Shown piece by piece: positions 54,461 to 64,000 of a DNA stretch of 64,000 bases. Origin of the DNA: Schistocephalus solidus (Eukaryota; Platyhelminthes; Cestoda; Diphyllobothriidea; Diphyllobothriidae); assembly GCA_017591395.1 (NCBI GenBank), contig WEDG01007407.1, positions 40,398 through 104,397 on the forward strand. Reading direction: 5' to 3'. Made by a program: the position numbers and the translations under genes. Positions within the stretch are counted from its first letter, which is position 1, and each line of letters begins with the position of its first letter. The notes under the pieces were generated by a model that was given only the letters and a program-made list of their open reading frames with translations, searched no databases and had not been told where the DNA came from.

Positions 54461-54969
54461 GTTGGTTCAAATTTCGATGATAAGTGAATTCTCGAATTGT
54501 AAAGAGATTCTTTATTTCTCGTCGAAACTTTTAGCTTAATTATTTTATAATTTATTTGTATTTCTAACTCTTTATCAACTACACACACCTGCGGTTATTG
54601 TATTTAACAATAGAGGAAAATATGCGGTTTTAAACTGTTTTACCTGACATAGCCTCATGAAAGTTCTTGCAGATTTCCGTAAAAAGGATGGAATTTAAAT
54701 ATTTATTCTATAAGTAGAGTTGAAATTTCGGAAGTATGCTTAATTTCCAGCGAAAAATAGCTTGCGGTAGTTGATATAGCGTAGCCTCTTCGCTTATTCA
54801 ATTTTCATTCTAAACTCATTACCTAGAAGATTTTTGCTTGCAGTGCTTTGCTTACAACAAATCTTGTTACATAACTTACAAATATTACATCTCTTATTGC
54901 GCAAAACGTCACTAGTGACAATTTTCTTTTCGTACTATCGCTTTTCAAAATACTGATATTTTAAACTCA

Positions 54970-57900
54970 ATATGAAACCTCAATCAAAGCTTAGACGCAA
55001 ATCTCCTCTCAGGGTAAAATTTCCACAAGAGCAACCCACAGTAAATATGAAGAAACTAGACCTTGACACTAAAAGGTGGTCTTCTCGTAGCAAAATCCCG
55101 CCAATTCTGGTCAAACGTTTTTCGGCGATTGAAGTGGACATTATTTTCCTCTAAGCATGAGCACTCAGTTCAATATTTGAAGAAAAACAAGCTGTTTATC
55201 TGTTGAGATAAAACCCCACTGGAACTTTGGATTTCACCATCATTAGCAAACGAGAAGCCTAGGTCTACATTTACAGTACCAAAAAAGTTATCTCAGAGGT
55301 TAACCCTCTAGCTGCTGCAAGCCCACGGCCCTCCCGATCAATAGGAATTTTTGATTCCAGAATCTTCACCGTTCACCTTGTTCCTGGTTCGATTGAAATC
55401 GTGTCAACGCCTGCTATAGCAGTAAAATCTAGCAAACCGAAGAAAACCCACAGTAAATCTAAGTCATTTGCTAAACAAGTCGTCAAAATCAGTAATATCA
55501 TTACCGATGGGAAACTTGCTAACACCTCAGCATCCACAACAGATGCGAACGCTCACGTTAGCATTTCTCCCAACCCAAAAAGTGTCCAAAATCCCCAAAT
55601 AATTAAGTTTTCTCATTATGTTAACAGTTTTTCGAACTCCTTTATTCCTTTGTAAAATGTACGTTTTTCTGCCAATTTATGCTAACTTCCCCCAAAATCT
55701 CATTTCCATGCCACCCCCTATCTTTCCCACGCCACAATATGGCCTTCCGTTCCATGTTTTTCATCAAAATATGCCGTTGTAAAATAATCTCAGTTCTTTC
55801 AACAGTAACATTTCGACAAATTTTAGACCAGAGCAATTTTGTTTCCCACTTTTTCTTTCTTCTCTTCAGTTTTATTCTCCGTCACCAAATGTTCCTTTTT
55901 TACAAAAACTGATGGGCATAACCTGCAGACCAGGAATACGCTCAGTTTAGTTTCACTCGATGCGAGATCAGTTGTAAATAAGATGACAGAGCTTAGAACA
56001 GTAGCTTTTGAGCTTGATCCAGATGTGCTCTGCATCACTGAATCCTGGGCTCACTCTCTTATTTCCGACTCGATGCTCGTTATTGATAATTTCAATTTGT
56101 ACCGACAAGACCATGCTGAAACACGTGGTGGTGCTTGCTTTCTTTTATATTAAGTCATCCTTTGTACATTCCCTTTTCAGCTGAGCATTTCGTCCGTTTC
56201 TGGAAATGTATGCTTTGTTTCAGTCATCTTCCCGCACAATAAGAAGGCGGTTATTGGCTGTGTCTATAATGCTACGTGTTATTCTGGCAATGAAAGCGAG
56301 CTCTGTGAAGTATTTTAAAAAGTGGCGGAGACTCAATTTTCATGTCAAAATAATCGTAGGCGATTTTAATCTGCCAGACATTGACTGGCAGACAAATTCC
56401 TCTCCGCCAAAACTTCAGAAACAGGTCGATACTATTAACTTTTCAAACGTGTCTCAACTGGTTAGTTCAGTGACTAGAAATGACAGCTTGTTAGATTTAA
56501 TTTTTACAAATGATGTTCACCCCTTTTTATGAATTTCCATCATCATCTATTCACAAGTGATCACGCACTAACTCTATTGTTTTCCAGTCGCCCCTTCTAC
56601 AAAAGCCTGAGGTAAAATGCAATAACCTCGACTTTGCTAACACAAACTGTGAATAAATAAATAATTTCGTATGCAGTATAGATTGGCAAGCATATTTTAA
56701 ATCAACGGTTCAAACTTTTTCAGGAGCTATCGCAGAGCCTTACAGAAAAAATTCAGGCTTTTATCCCGCTTAAACTTTTTAATTAAAATAGAGCCTCTTC
56801 TACTGTTCCAAATTTTCTCCAAAACAGACTTCAAAAAATTACGAACGCAACTTTAATGATCCGTCCAAAAGTACTTTGTCAGTTCACTTAAGGATATCAC
56901 AAATATTTGAATAAGTCTTGAAAATTAGGCTCGCGCGAGATAGGCATACGGGAGTCTCGGGGTCTAAGTGATGCCAATTCATCCAAATCTGTTGTTCAAG
57001 CCTTCCATGTTCGGTCATGGACTAAGCGTCTGAATGTAACTCCGCCTTTTCTTGACTGTAACAAAAATTTCGTTACAGAGGATTTGGGCAAAGTCGAATT
57101 GTTAAATTTATTTTTTGCCAACCACTTTACCATTGAAACTAGCTTCACACCCTCAATCCCTCTGCTGTCAAATGCACATCTAACAAAGCAGTAATTTCTC
57201 GCCTTCAAGTATTCAAAAAGAAATAGCTCGCCTAAAAATATTCACATTCTGTTGGAACTGATAACATTCCAAACTCACTTATTAAACCATTAAGAGATTT
57301 TCCACCTTAACTAAGCAAATTATTCTCAGTATTTCTGCAAAATGGTTTCTTTCTTGATTATTGGAAAACTTCTATTATAATTCCAGTTTTTAAATCTGGT
57401 TTCCGCTCTGACATTCATGACTATCACGGTGTTCATAAAACGCCCTCTCTTGTTAAACTCTTTGAAAAACTAATTGCAAAATAAAATACGGAGATTTGCA
57501 TAAGTAATCAAATTCTCAACTCTTCCCAACATGGCTTTACCGGACCGATCTTTCGAAACCTGCCACATGTCCTTTCTAATTCTACTAACCTCTCTTCGGA
57601 AGGATCATCTACCTGTAGTAGTTAGCTATTTTGATCTTAGTTAGGCATTCGATAAAGTTCCTCATAGACGACTTCTAGCTAAACTAGCGACTAAAGGACT
57701 TCGTATTCCCCTTAACAACTTTATTAGATCATACCTATCTGATGGAACGCAAAAGGTTTTAGTGGGGTCCTCTTACTCATGGGCTACCCTGATTGTGAGT
57801 GGTGTCCTTCAAGGTACCATATTAGGTCCTATGTGGTTCTAAGATTGCAGAAACGATATTTCATCGATAGTTAAGCATGCACAATCTTATATTTATGCTG

Positions 57901-58340
57901 ATGACCTCAAACGCATGTATCCCTTCTATAACTATACTGCCGAACGATGTCTAGAACAAGTTCATTCGGACATAAACTGTCTTTTCGGCGTGGCTAATGG
58001 AATTCTCACCTTCTAAGTATCGCTACATGTGTTTTTGGTTCTGTAAGTCTGCCGCAACCCTATGACTGAATGTTTCTCCATCAAGGACTTTTGGCTTAAG
58101 CTACACCAATAAATTAGATCTTTCGACTCATGCCGATAGAATAACGGCCAAATTTGCTCAGATTTGCGGCTTAATTTCTTATAATTTCTACCTGCCTGAA
58201 ATTAAATTAAGACTTTATCGTATATTTGTGTTTCCCATTCTTGAATTTTGCTGTCCTTTCTTTGGTTTAATGAACGCATCTAGCCGTTCAAAAAATTGAA
58301 AATGTCCAAAGACATTTCACAAAAAACTCCTTTATCCAAC
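54970..58340 (+). mobile_element. CR1/Jockey-like LINE: ORF1-like, endonuclease and RT, decayed
   Basis: The + strand carries Lys/Ser-rich ORF1-like frames at 54972-55655. The endonuclease follows at 55900-56540 (SLDARSVVNKMTELRTVAFE, ITESWAH, VGDFNLPDIDW, DSLLDLIF). RT lies at 57100-58010 (TDNIPNSLIKPLRDF, IIIPVFKSGFRSD, AFDKVPHRRLLAKL, VLQGTILGP, YIYADDLK), then C-terminal LFDSC-type remnants to 58340. Many stops and frame changes are present. The catalytic YADD is intact in the reading, but the element is inactive. Confidence 0.85.
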
Positions 58341-58354
58341 TCTTCAAATACTTT

Positions 58355-58800
58355 TAGGTAATCGGCCGCATCGGAGAACCGCTCTAGTCGCTCCAGAAGT
58401 TACGCGCTACAAGGTGGACATCGCCCTGAGCATGGATAGTACGTGGGTGCCGGCTACAGTTTCTTCTAGAGCGACTGCCTAAAGTCAGAGTGACGCGACG
58501 CAGGTGTCACTTTCGCCACCGGGAAAGAAATCATGGCACGAATACCATGTCTGACGAGCGCATCGATGACCAATTGATGATCCTAAACCTGCCTTTTTGG
58601 GATCCCATATTCACCTCTATCATCAGCGCCTATGCTCTCCTAATTAAGAGCTCTGCTAAGGCGAAGAACAAATTCTGCGTGAACCTGCACGCCCTCCTGA
58701 GGTCTGTGGTGCCGAAGTCGGAAAAACTAGTTGTCCTTGAGAATTTCAATGCTCCCGTCGGGGACAGACCACCTTACAGGGGAGTGAGTTTCTTCGCCAG
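58355..58800 (+). mobile_element. RTE-like LINE endonuclease fragment
   Basis: The + strand reads from a KVDIALSMDS-type start through DEYP-like broken frames to FTSIISAYALLIKSSAKAKN and KLVVLENFNAPVGDRPPYRG. The usual GDFNA is changed to ENFNA. The sequence is the inverted counterpart of 50160-50560. It ends abruptly where CR1-like RT sequence begins. Confidence 0.75.
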
Positions 58801-60170
58801 AAATCGTTTGATACTTAAATTCTTACTGCAGATTGATAACAACCACATTACTACACCGCTCCAAAAAGCGGTAGTCGTACATTTTCTACAAACAACAGGC
58901 CTGTCAGTTGCAAGATTATGGAGAAGTTTGTCAAAAAGGGAATTAATTATTAATTTAAGGAACCCATAACCTCTTATCAACGGGCTACACAATTCAGCTT
59001 TCTCGTAGGGGAAGATCGTGTGTTACGAACTTACTTCACGATGCAAATTTGGATGAAAGCACTCAATGTAAAAGATTCTGTGAATGTTGCTTACATTTAT
59101 TTCCTGAAGGCCTTCGATAGTGTTCCGCATCAGTGTCTCCCTTTAAAAGTTGAGATAGTTTGGTATTGGGGCAAACTTCTTTACGTGGATCGAGCAAGTT
59201 CTCGATGATCATTCCCTAGTGGTCTGTGTAGGCGGAGAGCGATCAACGCGCATAGTCATCGAGATTGGAGTCCCACAAGTTTCAGTGCACGGACTGAGCC
59301 TTTTTCGTTTTTTCATCAATGATTGTTTATAGGAATAGGTCTGTGACTTTGCTATGTTTGCGGGCGATATAAAACTCTGGAAAGTCATCAACAATGCTGC
59401 CGACAGAGACAACTTCCAAGACAATCTTCGTCGATGGGACTTGTGGTCTCGCAGATGGCTCTCGTCCTTTGACTCAAACAAATGCGCTCTGTTTCTGTCT
59501 GGAGAAATCAAAAATCATGTCCTGAAACGTGACCCTACTATCTGAATGGCATGCCACTCCAAGAAGCAGACTCACAGAGGATCTGGGTTTTTGACTGACA
59601 GACAACCTGAACCCTTCTTCCCAAGGTAACAAGGTGGCTAAATTCGCCAATTCAATTTTATACACTATTAAGCGAAAGTATTCGATGAAGGCTGCTTTTC
59701 TGTATTCTTGGGTACGTTTGTAAGGCCGCTTTTTGACTATTTGATCCAGGCGTGGCAACCTTGGACCCATCAAGATTATAATCTGATCAAAAGGATGCAG
59801 CATCGAGCCACAATATTAGTAAGAGGTTAAGGTGAACAGCCATATGAGATCCACCTCAATTACCTATATCTCTATCCTTTGAGTTATAGGCAGTTACGCG
59901 AAGACTGGAAACAAGCCTTACCTATTATATGTGGCTTAAATTGCGCCCTCCTGTGTGATGAATTTTTCCAACTTGCCACTACGACTAATCTCCGAGGGCA
60001 TCCATTCAAACTAAGTCTGCCGCAAGGAAGATTGGATATGAGGAAGTATATTTTCTCGAACAGTGTCTTGGAACCATGGAATAACCTACCTGAAGCAATC
60101 AATAATTTTGATATTTGTATGTAAGGCCAGTTTACAGGCATTATCAGACGAAATATGCAGTGGTAATTAG
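58800..60170 (+). mobile_element. CR1/Jockey-like LINE RT, + copy
   Basis: Same family as 47780-48930 in opposite orientation. The + strand has TGLSVARLWRSLSKRELI (near 58900), IYFLKAFDSVPHQCLPLK (near 59110), MFAGDIKLWKVINNAADRDN (59354), and a typical LINE C-terminus LATTTNLRGHPFKLSL then IFSNSVLEPWNNLPEAIN (59970-60110). FADD is read as FAGD. Confidence 0.85.
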
Positions 60171-60296
60171 GCTGAATATATATCATTATTAGTGTTTTTC
60201 GTATCATTGTGTTATTCCGGAGATATAACCCGAGTGCCTGTGGGTGTAAGCAGTGCAGATCGGGGAGGGCTAACACAAATGCACTTTTGTTTGCAG

Positions 60297-60528
60297 TCTC
60301 TCTGGCTTTTTGGAAATTGTGCTCCAGGCAAGAGTGAATACATGGATGGTTGCTCGCCGTCTGCCGAAGAAGTCAACGGGTGCACGCTGCAGAGACGGTG
60401 CCATAACCCTCAAGTTCTACCTTGAGGGGATAGGGCTCAAGTGCCGCGCACTTCATCCAACCGGAAAACAGATGCAACAGTGTTGGAAACCAGAATTGTT
60501 GGAAGATGTACTGAATGCAAAAAACTAG
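60297..60528 (+). CDS. Terminal-exon-like open frame of unknown origin
   Basis: Not recognised. After a strong acceptor (CACTTTTGTTTGCAG) one completing base and then 76 codons run to TAG at 60526-60528. They read LSGFLEIVLQARVNTWMVAR and later FYLEGIGLKCRALHP, ending QCWKPELLEDVLNAKN. The composition is protein-like and the codons mixed. It sits between two LINE copies, so it could be an exon of a gene off to the left, a retroposed piece, or an unknown part of a LINE. No AATAAA follows closely. Confidence 0.3.
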
Positions 60529-63500
60529 AACTATTTTTCTTAAACAAAGAATAACTTTGCAGGATTATTTTATTCTGAGTTAGTTTATTCCATATGGCTA
60601 TGGCTTTTACCGAAAAGAACGGACGATACTTAACTGTGCGAGTTAATGGAAGAAATAAAAAGACATTACAAGGACTGCTGCACCGAGAGTGGTCAAGCTG
60701 CCTCACAGTGGTAAGGGGATTAAATGTAGGACTATTCAAAAGCTTAAACAGTAAAAAGAGTCCCTTCTGTACTCGGCGAAACCAAAAGGGATCAATGTTT
60801 ATAAGCCTGCACATCGTTCTTTGATACGTCAGATTATACGGTGCTCCAACGATGAGTCTTTTTGGTAAAGAAGTGTTGGACCGATTTCTATTTTATTCCA
60901 TTCACTAGCGCGCAGAAGGCTTAAATAGAAACGAGCAGTATTCCAGGCCAGGCCTAACGTACATTTTATAAAGGCGCAGTCTAATATCAAGATTTTTAAA
61001 AAGTTCGGTGGATAAACCCGGTAGTTCTGCGTTCTTTGGAGACAATCAGGGCACAATGCTCGTGAAAGATTGAGATCGTTGGAATATGATTTGACCAGAT
61101 CCTTAACAACGCCAGGCACATTTAGATCGTGGCCATCTGTGCTAAGCTGATTTGAGCCTGATGGTGGCTGCCAACAACCAGCTAACGGAACATTTGTGCC
61201 AAGAAATGGAAAGGTGCCACGTACAGCACTACTGGGGAAAATGCCTCAAGATCGTTTTTATAGTTTAGCATCGGTGTCAGCGATCTGCCGATTTATTTTG
61301 ATAGACGAATTTAAATCCTCGGCATATATAAATGGCCTGCCATTCCGAAATAAACCTGGTACATCAGTGACAAAAAGACAAAATAAGAGCGGGCCAAGCG
61401 CACTACCCTGAATATCTCAACTCCGCACACGTGCGGGGTTGGAGATAACATTAGAGGTCTTAACATTTTGTGTGCAAGAGCTCAGGTTAGAAGATATCAA
61501 AGTCAGAAATTTACCACATTTACCGAAAGAGGCGAGTTTCAGGAGAAGAAGGGCATGGTCAACACGATCGAAGGCCTTGGTGAAATCAAAATAGACTTTG
61601 CAAAGTGCAAAACCATTGTCCCTAGATTGTAGAACGTTATTAAAGGAGAGCTGACAGTTAGCACAAGATTTGCCTTTGAAACTCCATGCTGGGGCGCACT
61701 TAGTAGGTTATTCTCGGTTAAGTGATACATCATATTATCTTTGATGAAGATTCCAGATTTTTGAGGCTGCTTACAGTGTGATATTTGGCCGAAATTCGTC
61801 ACGACGTAGATTAGCCATTTGGGATAGGTAGAATGTGACTCTACACACACTGGGAGACGTTTCACTTGTCCAGAGCTGATTAAAATATCCACGCAGAAGG
61901 ACGGCAAAATATCATTAGCGTCCGCCCTTTATAATACCAGTCTGTACGCCATTGGCCCAGGATTATGAGATTGACGAAAACGGTAACGGCTACGGTTACG
62001 TCCCAGAGGGCAAAAGTCATGATTTCGAGAACGGCACCGGCTCCCACCTGGAGGGTCGGAAGGAGCGCCGAGAATTTCAATAAATTTTTCTGCCTTCAAT
62101 TTGTCATTGACTAAAGGATTACCAACGTCGTTTTGATATTGACTGGACGGCGTTTTCTAAGGCTCTATTGAAAGTGAGAAAAGTTTTCATGATATTTAAT
62201 GAGCAGTTTTGACAGATTTGACCTAGACGCTGCCAGTCCTTTTTCTTCTGATAGCCTCGAAACCGCTTACAAATCACGTGGAATCAAGGACAGAATCGGA
62301 AATTTCATTTTGCAAATGGAATTGACGGGAGAGTTTACTCACCACTACGATGAAAAGATAAAGAGAGATAAACCTCATCCGCGATATTAAATAGTCTTAC
62401 GGGTAAATGAGAGAAATCAGTTGATCCAAAACTTCGTACAGCATACCGGTACAGTGTTCGCACATTATGACCTAGAAAGAAGCCGACCAGTAATGAGGGA
62501 TTTAAGATGTATCAATTCTGTTCCCGAAAGAGGCTGATCGAAATCAAAAGTAAAAGTTATATATTTTGGAAAACTTTTCCTGGGTTTCGATTTGTAGTGT
62601 AGTTTCTCAACGATGTCGGTCTGAGCTACTAGTGGGCTTGCGAAAGATGACTATTGTCAAAGGCAGGCAAGCTCTGCAGAAGATTAAATCAAGTATGCTT
62701 GATCCTCGGGCAGGGAAGTCAACAACCTGACTGCATATGCCGATATCTACGGCCTCGAGTAAGTCCTCGAACTTTTCATGTCCCGAAGGAAAGTCCGCCA
62801 ATTTCAGAAAGTTTGAAATTAACTGCTGTCAGTCAATTCTTAAAATTTAAGTCAGCTGCTGCGTGAAATGCTTGTGAGAAATAAAGATCGTAATCCTCAT
62901 TGATATTGAGCGGGTGATAGACCCAGCCAATGAGTAGAGTTCTTTATTCTGTAAGGAAAAGTTGAAACCAACAGCTTTCTTCAACCGCCGTGAATTGTGG
63001 ATGGTCTAAGGGGCTGAAATGCTAGCGTTTGTTTAACATAGATACAGCTTCCTCCACCACGGCTGTCGCGATCATTTCTGCGTATATTATAACCCAGAGA
63101 CGTCAGAGTCGGCTACGGGAAGGTGCTGCCCATGTCTCAGTTTCTATAACAACATCTAGACAGTGGACGAAGGCCAGAGGCTGAAAACCGGGCATTTTAT
63201 TGAGGAAGGATCTGGCATTTACAGCAAACAGTTTAAGTGGGCAGAGCTGGAATGGGGATAAGTCGTCCAATGGTTGACGGGCCACTGGACATAGGGGCAA
63301 AACGCTCCCGCCCCTGTTCTGCCAAGGTTATGGAATAGCAAGCGCCTGATGTGGGTAAAGGGGAGTAAAATATGAAGGTGAAAAATGACAGAAAGGGGAT
63401 CTGAGCACTACCGCTAGATATTGGGGCTTGTCTAGGCAACATGTGGCGAGAATACTGCAAAGTATTCCTAGTTAAGGGACACAGAAGGTCCAGTGAGTCT

Positions 63501-63740
63501 AGTAGTCCAGCAGGACCCTTCGTATTAAGAGACACCTAGGAGACGACCGTGGAGAAAGTTGGCTGCGTGGTGGGGGATGCACTGCTGCGAATGGAAAAGA
63601 TAAGCCATTCGTGGACGAGAATGCTGACACGTTTGTTTTGCAGCCTCGGTATACGTCTGAGCGGTAGCTTGAAATTTGAGGTTTTGGTATGGGGATGTTT
63701 TGCAAATGTATTAGGTGACCATAAAGGAGCATTCTTTGGT
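60440..63740 (-). mobile_element. Long decayed LINE, minus strand, third family
   Basis: Minus-strand order: endonuclease start (KLFAVNARSFLNKMPGFQPL, about 63230), endonuclease end (SSILDLIFCRACLPL, 62650-62700), RT fingers and palm (FIKDNMMYHLTENNLLSAPQ near 61720; FDFTKAFDRVDHA-type region near 61570), GSALGPLLFCLFVTDV (61380-61430), YAED (61315-61326), and C-terminus FFSVKAIAIWNKLTQNK (near 60600). Stops lie between the blocks. Upstream Pro/Ser-rich frames at 63499-63732 may be ORF1 remnants. Confidence 0.82.
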
Positions 63741-63830
63741 GGAGGGGCTAAATTTTACGATTTTCTGGTGGTCAAGACTTTCGTTTGACTTGTTTTTGAG
63801 CCACAAAATTTGCAGTGATTTTAGCAGGAG

Positions 63831-64000
63831 TAATAAATAAATAAATAAATTGTATATTTAAGGCCCCAGAGGGCCCCATCATCACAAACTTTGTACCGTG
63901 GTTTAAATAAATACAAGTGGATAATTGCTGCACTATGTGAGCATCCATATGAACAGCAGGAAATGAGTAGTATGGTAAACATATCCAATTTAGAACGATT
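63831..64000 (-). mobile_element. 3' end of a LINE running in from the right edge
   Basis: On the minus strand a GGGGCCCTCTGGGGCCTTAA block is followed by ATATACAATTTATTTATTTA-type (TTTA)n repeats (63831-63853 on +). This is the usual look of a CR1-like LINE 3' terminus. The body lies outside the window. Confidence 0.5.

Overview
The window looks like nuclear DNA from a flatworm, most likely a tapeworm of the Spirometra / Schistocephalus / Dibothriocephalus type. The reasons are one widely split gene with clean GT-AG exons and kilobase-sized introns, about 45 percent GC, and many decayed flatworm-style retrotransposons. These include an RTE-like LINE whose polyprotein ends in C2H2 zinc fingers, a second LINE type resembling CR1/Jockey, Penelope-like elements with a GIY-YIG nuclease, and Ty3/Gypsy pieces. 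The species assignment is inference; no search was run. || The backbone of the window is one + strand gene, a Tousled-like kinase (TLK), in twelve coding exons from 10561 to 41484. All exons join in phase to give a predicted 1045-residue protein. It has a long low-complexity nuclear N-terminus, coiled coils, the TLK-specific RLRLGQF block, a complete Ser/Thr kinase domain with all catalytic residues, and a Ser/Pro-rich tail in an exon 5 kb downstream of the rest. One intron (32748-34057) has a GC instead of a GT donor and carries about 500 bp of (TAG)n. || Left of TLK, 1-600 and 1210-1590 hold two copies of a terminal-inverted-repeat element. A decayed RTE-like LINE runs on the minus strand at 2110-4130. 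The last exons of an unrecognised + strand gene lie at about 7089-8806, followed by an AATAAA signal at 8864. A G-quadruplex-type C-tract cluster (9192-9217) lies between that gene and TLK. || TLK introns hold tRNA-derived SINEs (14.7 and 26.5 kb), a large inverted repeat (24.55-25.39 kb), LINE fragments, microsatellites and a possible frame-breaking cryptic exon at 37456. || Right of TLK, 43-64 kb is a nested retrotransposon graveyard with no confident host gene. It contains Gypsy pol and gag, RTE, Penelope and CR1-like copies on both strands. Two inverted pairs stand out: Penelope ends at 46.8/49.7 kb and a 0.5 kb repeat at 50.8/54.4 kb. A small terminal-exon-like open frame at 60297-60528 is the only possible host sequence there. 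I found no clearly new biological system. The most unusual items are the GC-AG intron with its UAG-rich repeat, the unidentified gene at 7-8.8 kb, and the chimeric or nested retroelement junctions.
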